NCBI GenBank assembly: GCA_036278875.1
Contig: DASUKF010000034.1
Span: forward strand, 1-37,347
DNA: 37,347 bases
Direction of reading: 5' to 3'
From: JANWLD01 sp036278875
Lineage (GTDB): Bacteria > Patescibacteriota > Saccharimonadia > Saccharimonadales > 2-12-FULL-41-12
The notes under the pieces are model-generated. The model did not search any database. It was given only the letters and a program-made list of their open reading frames with translations, and was not told where the DNA came from. Position 1 is the stretch's first letter, and each line of letters begins with the position of its first letter. Position numbers and translations under genes: made by a program. Of this stretch, positions 32,473 to 37,347 are shown piece after piece.

Positions 32473-33505
32473 CGTATGCCCGGGCTTTGCGCTGGTCTTT
32501 TATAGAGCCAAGGTAATTATTGATGTCTTTGAAGTTGAAGATTATATGCGCGCCTTTGACCTGATCGTCTTTATTTCCCAGATTTTTGACTATCTCAAGA
32601 CCGTAGCCGACATTTAATATCTCCGATACCTGGCCGGGTTTAAGAGCGAATAAAGCTTGTACCGTCTGCGGCGGTATATCCCTGTTACTCTTATCTATCG
32701 GAAAGCCGAAGTCCCCGCCATTGACTTTGGTAGAAGGATCTTCGGAAACGTCTTTTGCGACCTTTTCGAACGGTTCCCCGCCATTTATTCTTTCCAGTGC
32801 TTTCTGAGCGTTGTCTTTTGCCTCGGTATCCAAAGCGGCCTTAACCTTTTCCGTCAGTATCTGCTGTTTCAGGCTTCGTTTGAAGTCCCCTACCGACCAC
32901 CCCCAGAATTCACTCAATACATCCTGGAACTCTTTGTCCGAACTTCCTATTCTATTCTGGCTTTTTATCAGATTTATCCGGTCATTCACCTCTTGGCTGG
33001 ATACGGTTATCCCTTTTTCCTGGGCTATTTCATTCACGTATGCATCGTTGATAACTTCATCCAGGGCACGTTTTTTGAACTCTTCCAGCTGGTTTTTGCC
33101 GGAAGAACTGTTAAAGTCCACATTCTGCTGAGTTTGGTAATAATGCTCGTAATGCTTCACTTCGAACAGATAATTCTCATAGGGGATAAAGTGCGAGCCT
33201 ATCCTTGCTATCGGGAACGGAATAACCTTGGTGACCCGATAAAGGAAATATGAGTCCGATTTCTGTTTGTATAAAGCGAACGCACAGTAAGCGAAAAAGA
33301 TTATGACGGCCGCTACGAATATACTGGCGGAAATCTTGACCAGGCGGTGCTTCGGCTGGCGCAAGGGGTATTTATACTTCCTGGCGCTATCTAAGACTTC
33401 CTCGCGGTGTTCGGCAAGGTTATCGTTGGTTATACGCGTATCAAGTGGTTTTTCCACCTTTTTTTGGCGTTTTATTTTATTCAGAATCTTCTTGTGCTTC
33501 TTCAT
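32462..33505 (-). CDS. Membrane-anchored peptidyl-prolyl isomerase (PrsA/SurA-like)
   Basis: The 347-residue protein has a long basic cytoplasmic segment, one membrane helix (about 57-77), a SurA-N-like helical region (LEEFKKRALDEVINDAYVNEIA) and a PpiC parvulin domain (NGGEPFEKVAKDVSEDPSTKVNGGDFGF, LKPGQVSEILNVGYGLEIVK). Such proteins assist folding of exported proteins outside the membrane; here many surface proteins would be clients. The ATG overlaps the end of the PH-domain gene by 29 bases, so they are coupled. Activity of the isomerase domain cannot be judged from sequence. Confidence 0.8.
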   Translation of the reverse strand: MKKHKKILNKIKRQKKVEKPLDTRITNDNLAEHREEVLDSARKYKYPLRQPKHRLVKISASIFVAAVIIFFAYCAFALYKQKSDSYFLYRVTKVIPFPIARIGSHFIPYENYLFEVKHYEHYYQTQQNVDFNSSSGKNQLEEFKKRALDEVINDAYVNEIAQEKGITVSSQEVNDRINLIKSQNRIGSSDKEFQDVLSEFWGWSVGDFKRSLKQQILTEKVKAALDTEAKDNAQKALERINGGEPFEKVAKDVSEDPSTKVNGGDFGFPIDKSNRDIPPQTVQALFALKPGQVSEILNVGYGLEIVKNLGNKDDQVKGAHIIFNFKDINNYLGSIKDQRKARAYVNF

Positions 33506-34034
33506 CCGGGTCTTGTTCTTTTATTTGAGGCGGCGGATTCGCTACTATGCCCTTATCCCTAAGTACCTTTAGTATCTTTTGCTGGACTTTTTCCGGGTGA
33601 TGCACGTCACGAATAACCAAATCACCAACGAAAGTCTGCATCATTATTGTACCAAATCCCAGGACAGTCTGGTTGAATCCGGCTATCTCGTAATTTACCA
33701 TCTGAATCTGGCTCAAACCTATGTCAACGACGCTCCTGGTCCAGAGCCCTTTCTGCATTATCTGAAGCAGTCTCTGGTCGGTTACGATATAGACACTGAA
33801 GTACCAGCTTATATAGGACGGTATGAAAAGTATCAGACCTAATACGAAACCGGCGGCAAGTCCGCCGAAAAGGTAATTATATTCCGGTTTTATAAGCGAA
33901 GGTATGGTTCCGGCAAGCAAAGCCAGCAGGCCTAGGACCAGGCCTCTTCTCATGACTATAGGGTGTTTGCGGAAGATGAACAGCAGTTCTTCATCGTCAA
34001 GCTGGTCGGGAAAAGACTTTTTGTTTTCGGCCAT
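33477..34034 (-). CDS. Membrane protein with bacterial PH domain
   Basis: The 185-residue protein starts with an acidic stretch, has two adjacent membrane helices (about 30-47 and 54-75), then a bPH2-type domain (YIVTDQRLLQIMQKGLWTRSVVDIGLSQIQMVNYE, FGTIMMQ...DVHHPEK). A Pro/Glu-rich tail follows. Function is unknown; such proteins are often linked to envelope or transport processes. It is cotranscribed with the PPIase downstream, which overlaps by 29 bases. Confidence 0.75.
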   Translation of the reverse strand: MAENKKSFPDQLDDEELLFIFRKHPIVMRRGLVLGLLALLAGTIPSLIKPEYNYLFGGLAAGFVLGLILFIPSYISWYFSVYIVTDQRLLQIMQKGLWTRSVVDIGLSQIQMVNYEIAGFNQTVLGFGTIMMQTFVGDLVIRDVHHPEKVQQKILKVLRDKGIVANPPPQIKEQDPDEEAQEDSE

Positions 34035-34074
34035 ACTAATAGGTTACAGGTTATGGTTAATAGTTTCTAGACTA

Positions 34075-34149
34075 TGGTGTCCCTATCACGATTCGAACGT
34101 GAATCTATTCCTTAGGAGGGAATTGTTCTATCCATTGAACTATAGGGAC
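34075..34149 (-). tRNA. tRNA-Arg (CCT)
   Basis: Cloverleaf with acceptor GTCCCTA/TAGGGAC, anticodon stem ATTCC/GGAAT around CTCCTAA (anticodon CCT), T-loop TTCGAAT and encoded ACCA. It lies between ndk and the PH-domain gene on the same strand. Confidence 0.95.
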
Positions 34150-34161
34150 AAAAGAGCCGGC

Positions 34162-34626
34162 TTAACTTCTCTCACCGACTTCATAAATATGCAGGTATTC
34201 CGACTTGTCATAGTCGAACAGCTCCTTGTCAGAGAAAAATCTGCCGACTTCAAGCTCCCCTTTCTCCTTGCTATCGGATGCATGGATAAGATTCCTGCCG
34301 GTACCTATGGCCATGTCGCCTCTTATAGTGCCGGCATCGGCCTGCCTGGGGTTAGTCGAGCCGACAATATGGCGCACGGAATTAACGCATTCGTAACCCT
34401 CCCAGGCCATGACTACTACAGGCGAGCTCTTCATGAATTCCTCAAGTCCGGTATAAAAATCTTTTTCCAGATGCTCTTCATAGTGTTTCTGCAGGAGTTC
34501 GCTGGAAAGGCTCAGCATCTTTATACCTATGAGTTTCAGACCTTTTAGTTCAAGCCGGCGGATAATCTCGCCTACCAGGCCCCTTTGCACCGCATCAGGC
34601 TTGGCGATAATCAACGTCTTTTCCAA
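34162..34626 (-). CDS. ndk: Nucleoside diphosphate kinase
   Basis: The 154-residue enzyme moves the gamma-phosphate between nucleoside triphosphates and diphosphates. It starts with EKTLIIAKPDAVQRGLVGEII, contains SSPVVVMAWEG and IRGDMA, and has the phospho-accepting His115 in RNLIHASDS. The first codon is TTG 34626, preceded by AAGGA at good spacing. It is about 10 residues longer than usual at the C-terminal end. Confidence 0.95.
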   Translation of the reverse strand: MEKTLIIAKPDAVQRGLVGEIIRRLELKGLKLIGIKMLSLSSELLQKHYEEHLEKDFYTGLEEFMKSSPVVVMAWEGYECVNSVRHIVGSTNPRQADAGTIRGDMAIGTGRNLIHASDSKEKGELEVGRFFSDKELFDYDKSEYLHIYEVGERS

Positions 34627-34656
34627 AATATTTTCCTTGTTTAGCTATTCGTGTCA

Positions 34657-34662
34657 ATTATA
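34657..34662 (-). promoter_or_regulatory. Extended -10 promoter of ndk
   Basis: The minus strand reads TGTTATAAT, an extended -10 box about 30 bases upstream of the TTG start. No clear -35 box is visible. It is divergent from the recombinase gene. Confidence 0.5.
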
Positions 34663-34709
34663 ACAAAAGCATAGGATATGGGATAATGTAGTAACAGTAA
34701 TGATTCAAA

Positions 34710-35633
34710 ATGAAAATATCAAAATTAAAAACTGACTTCCTGGAATACCTGGAAATAGAACAAAACCGTTCGCAGAAGACAATCATCAATTACGACCATT
34801 ACTTAACACGTCTGACTGATTTTGCCGGAGAGATTGATATAAATGAAATAGATGCCGAACTGGTACGTAAGTGGCGGCTGTGGCTAAACCGGCTGGGCAC
34901 GAATACATCGGATGAACTTCAGAAGACAACTCAGAATTATCATTTAATAGCCCTCCGCAGTTTTCTGAAATTCTGCGCCCGGCGGGGCATTGATGCGCTG
35001 CCGGCGGACAAGATAGAGCTTGCCCGGACCAAAAGACCCAAAGTTACATTCTTAAACGAAGAAGAGATACAGAGACTGCTGGCCCAGCCGGATGTATCAA
35101 CTGAGGCCGGATTAAGAGACAGAGCTATATTGGAACTGCTTTTTTCCAGCGGTCTGCGTGTATCCGAACTTGTCGGACTTAACAGAGACCATATAAATCT
35201 AAAGCACCGTGAGTTCATGGTCAGGGGCAAAGGCCAGAAGGACAGGCCCATATTCATAAGCGAAATTGCGGCGGCCTGGGTAGACAAATATCTAACGAAG
35301 CGCAAAGATAATTCCGCGCCTCTGTTTGCGCGTCTTGGCGGCGGAAAAAGAATTGACCAGTCCGGGGATTACCTGAGGCTGACCGCCAGAAGCGTTCAAA
35401 GAATGGTTGCCAAACATGCCCGTGAAGCCGGCATAACCAAGCATGTCAGCCCGCACACTCTGCGCCATAGCTTCGCAACCGATTTGCTTATGAACGGCGC
35501 GGACTTGCGCTCGGTCCAAGCGATGCTGGGACACAGCAATATAGCCACTACGCAGATATACACCCACATTACCGATCCGCACCTAAAGAACGTACACGAG
35601 AGATTTCATCGTAAAGATTCTAGGGGGCAATAG
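34710..35633 (+). CDS. Tyrosine recombinase XerC/XerD-like
   Basis: The 307-residue protein has an N-terminal SAM-like DNA-binding domain and a catalytic domain with the full set Arg150 (SGLRVSE), Lys175 (RGKGQKDR), His249 and Arg252 (HTLRHSF), His275 (LGHSN) and nucleophile Tyr284 (TQIYTH). Length and motifs fit the Xer type that resolves chromosome dimers at dif. No dif-like site is recognised in the window. It could serve an integrative element, but no other phage or transposon gene is nearby. The ATG has no Shine-Dalgarno sequence. The 3' end overlaps the pilin-like gene by 14 bases. Confidence 0.9.
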   Translation: MKISKLKTDFLEYLEIEQNRSQKTIINYDHYLTRLTDFAGEIDINEIDAELVRKWRLWLNRLGTNTSDELQKTTQNYHLIALRSFLKFCARRGIDALPADKIELARTKRPKVTFLNEEEIQRLLAQPDVSTEAGLRDRAILELLFSSGLRVSELVGLNRDHINLKHREFMVRGKGQKDRPIFISEIAAAWVDKYLTKRKDNSAPLFARLGGGKRIDQSGDYLRLTARSVQRMVAKHAREAGITKHVSPHTLRHSFATDLLMNGADLRSVQAMLGHSNIATTQIYTHITDPHLKNVHERFHRKDSRGQ

Positions 35634-36714
35634 GGCAATCACTACTGCTGGTGTCACCGTCTACGCTGCTAGGTACAATCTGCAATAATTTGCATACCCT
35701 ACTAGAGGTTTCGAGGGCGAACTCAGGATAAAAACCGTTTCCGTACTGGTTCAGAGGAACTCTAACTTCTACCCTCTTTAGCACGTCGCTGGCCCTGCCA
35801 GTAGCATCAATCATCATCTGTCCGTTAACGAACTGAACAGCTCTGTGAACATGAGTTATGGGATCTGTAGTAATACCGCTAACTTCAACTTGGTTATTGT
35901 CATAAAAAGAACGCAAATGCATCATCAATATATTACGGTTGACGTTATTGATTGTAATTGAGCACTTGCCGTCGGAACCGCCTGTGCAACCGCCTCTCCA
36001 GTTAACTCCTTGGTTCGCCGTACCGACAGCGTTATTGTAGTTTACCGTTACCGCACCGCCGCTAGGACTGGGTGATAGATAGGCTATAAAGTCATTATTA
36101 ATAAGTGCACTGCGCGTCAAATCGCTAGGATCAATGAGCTCGACTCTCAATACTGCGGCGTCGCAGCTATTTAGATTTCGCGGAAAGCCTGAAGCAGGAC
36201 AGCCGGCAAAATCATAGTTGGTATCATTAGGTTTCTTCCATGTAAAGGTCAGTTTTTCCAAAGGTGCGCCTGATTGTTCCTGCAGAGGCATTAATACTGA
36301 AGTATCTGGACCTATATCAGAGAAAATAAGCGAGCTGGGATGTGCGTCATATAAAACGCAGGAATAGCTCGCGGTAGTATTGGTAGTGCCATTCCCGACG
36401 TTGCTGGAATAACCCGGGAACTGATTCCCAGCCGTGGCTCCGCTTATGCCGCTACAGTCGCTCTTGGTGTCCGGAGCCGGATTAGAAGCAGCGTTCACAT
36501 TCTGCGTGTAGTAATCCCGCGCGTCATTTATGCCTGATTCGGCGGCATAGAACGCCTGGCTGTTCAACTGTCTTTCCAGAGATTGCTCCTGCTCCCTGTT
36601 GGCATTTTTGGTCATGGAAAGAACTATCAAGGACAAAAGCGTCATTATCAGGATAACTATTACCAGAGAGGCCATGCCTTCCTGGTTTTTTGTAATTGTT
36701 TGGTTTTTTGACAT
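35620..36714 (-). CDS. PilX-like type IV pilus-associated protein
   Basis: The 364-residue protein starts with a PilX-like segment: a short basic lead QEGMASLVIVILIMTLLSLI, one membrane helix and the characteristic QAFYAAESGINDARDYY. The long extracytoplasmic part is rich in Asn, Ser, Thr and Cys (GGCTGGSDGKCSITINN) and probably disulfide-rich. PilX-type minor pilins initiate or decorate pili. It lies 23 bases downstream of a second pilin-like gene on the same strand. An A-rich sequence, not a Shine-Dalgarno, precedes the ATG (AACAAAATG), as for the large surface protein. Confidence 0.75.
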   Translation of the reverse strand: MSKNQTITKNQEGMASLVIVILIMTLLSLIVLSMTKNANREQEQSLERQLNSQAFYAAESGINDARDYYTQNVNAASNPAPDTKSDCSGISGATAGNQFPGYSSNVGNGTTNTTASYSCVLYDAHPSSLIFSDIGPDTSVLMPLQEQSGAPLEKLTFTWKKPNDTNYDFAGCPASGFPRNLNSCDAAVLRVELIDPSDLTRSALINNDFIAYLSPSPSGGAVTVNYNNAVGTANQGVNWRGGCTGGSDGKCSITINNVNRNILMMHLRSFYDNNQVEVSGITTDPITHVHRAVQFVNGQMMIDATGRASDVLKRVEVRVPLNQYGNGFYPEFALETSSRVCKLLQIVPSSVDGDTSSSDCPIAP

Positions 36715-36737
36715 TTTGTTTAGGTTAACACTTATGG

Positions 36738-37347
36738 TTATTCTACACGACTGGTTACGGTAGTTTCAAGCCCTGCCACGGCGCAGAACTGATTGCCTGC
36801 GTATGCATACTTGCAATTTACCTGGGCAAACGGAGGCGAAGAATTTGGCGGCGTAGAAGGGGTGGCGTCGTCAGGATAGTTGGTAAGCAAGTCATTATCA
36901 CCGTAGGCAACCCTTATAGTTACCTGGAACGGGTCGGAATTGGATACTTCGAACTGCAACAAGCGCATATTATCACCGAGCAATTCCGTACCGTCAGTCC
37001 AGTTGCCGCTTGCATCACAGCTGCTTTCGGAAGGACGCTTGTCGCGGTATAGGGCATGGAATCGGTCGGGATGCGTAGGATCAGTAACTTTCTGGACTTT
37101 CTGATTGATTATGTATCGGTAGCGGTCGGAGCCAAAACACCGGACCTTTACCGTTGCCGGGACCCCGCCATCATAAAGATGGGATGATATTGCATCAGTC
37201 TGAGAAAATTGAAGCGAGCTTGATATATCATCTACCACTGAACGGGTAGTTTCCTGTAATTTTACAGAAGTGAGGCTTTTGTAATAGTCCCTGCCGATGG
37301 CTATTATTCCCACGCTCGCGACAAGAAGCACGAAGCTGAATACCGTG
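36738..37347 (-). CDS. Type IV pilin-like protein, 5' end outside window
   Basis: The frame is open to the right window edge, so the start is missing. The visible N-terminal end reads TVFSFVLLVASVGIIAIGRDYYKSL, a type IV pilin-like hydrophobic helix whose prepilin cleavage site should lie just outside the window. The remaining 180 residues form a globular domain with CFGSDRYRYI, VRVAYGDN-like strands and paired Cys (VNCKYAYAGNQFC). A minor pilin or pseudopilin is likely, acting with the PilX-like protein in a type IV pilus. A GTG at 37331 is within the helix and is not a credible start. Confidence 0.7.
   Translation of the reverse strand, partial: TVFSFVLLVASVGIIAIGRDYYKSLTSVKLQETTRSVVDDISSSLQFSQTDAISSHLYDGGVPATVKVRCFGSDRYRYIINQKVQKVTDPTHPDRFHALYRDKRPSESSCDASGNWTDGTELLGDNMRLLQFEVSNSDPFQVTIRVAYGDNDLLTNYPDDATPSTPPNSSPPFAQVNCKYAYAGNQFCAVAGLETTVTSRVE

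Noticed and set aside
34710..35633. Integrative element around the tyrosine recombinase and tRNA-Arg
   Set aside because: No repeat of the tRNA-Arg end and no phage or plasmid genes are found; the Xer-type length fits a housekeeping role.

Overview
The window looks like chromosome from a Patescibacteria/CPR bacterium, most likely Candidatus Saccharibacteria (TM7). The 16S gene carries TM7-like stretches (GGTCATACGG after the 515 region, AAAGAGTTGCGTAGGTGG). Genes are short and tightly packed, and several reading frames are of types common in that group: a tail-fibre-like giant surface protein, a DUF11-like membrane surface protein, a TraG/VirD4-like ATPase and pilin-like proteins. TGA serves as an ordinary stop, so the code is standard, unlike Gracilibacteria/Absconditabacteria. 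The lineage was judged by eye, without a database search.

Layout. 1-2406 (minus): 5' part of a large secreted repeat protein. 2614-4752 (minus): tRNA-Ile and tRNA-Ala with their own promoter, then a free-standing 16S gene with its own promoter, processing stem and terminator; no 23S gene follows. 4761-10021 (minus): gyrB-gyrA and a glycerophosphodiester phosphodiesterase. 10212-12124 (plus): two membrane/surface proteins. 12117-15764 (minus): membrane protein, small acidic protein and a TraG/VirD4-like ATPase. 15765-17000: a gene-poor 1.2 kb locus with several strong RNA-like structures, including a good small-RNA candidate. 17001-20022 (plus): comM, infC-rpmI-rplT (infC apparently starting at AUC) and RNase P RNA. 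20023-26730 (mostly minus): a pterin dehydratase-RNase H fusion, tRNA-Pro, an M50 protease, rpmB (plus) and the cluster thrS-HAD-atl-miaA-wHTH/NTase-MBL. 27009-29740: tRNA-Val, nrdR and a membrane glycosyltransferase pair. 29802-32472: tRNA-Asp, -Thr, -Gly and pabA-pabB. 32462-37347: PPIase and PH-domain membrane proteins, tRNA-Arg, ndk, a XerC/D recombinase and two type IV pilin-like genes, the last cut by the window edge.

Genes that may work together: pilin-like proteins, ComM and a XerC/D recombinase fit DNA uptake and chromosome maintenance; the TraG-like ATPase and large surface proteins fit cell-surface and contact functions; infC-rpmI-rplT, rpmB, rnpB, thrS, miaA, the tRNAs and 16S are translation machinery. 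PabA-PabB (p-aminobenzoate branch) and the pterin dehydratase domain hint at retained pterin/folate-related chemistry.

The observations most worth a second look are the stand-alone 16S unit, tRNA acceptor-end 'echoes' with CCA downstream of tRNA-Ala, -Pro and -Asp (the Ala echo keeps G3:U70), the PCD-RNase H fusion, the 16797-16961 small RNA candidate, the 16521-16675 structured element, and a recurrent pattern of -10 boxes at leaderless spacing.
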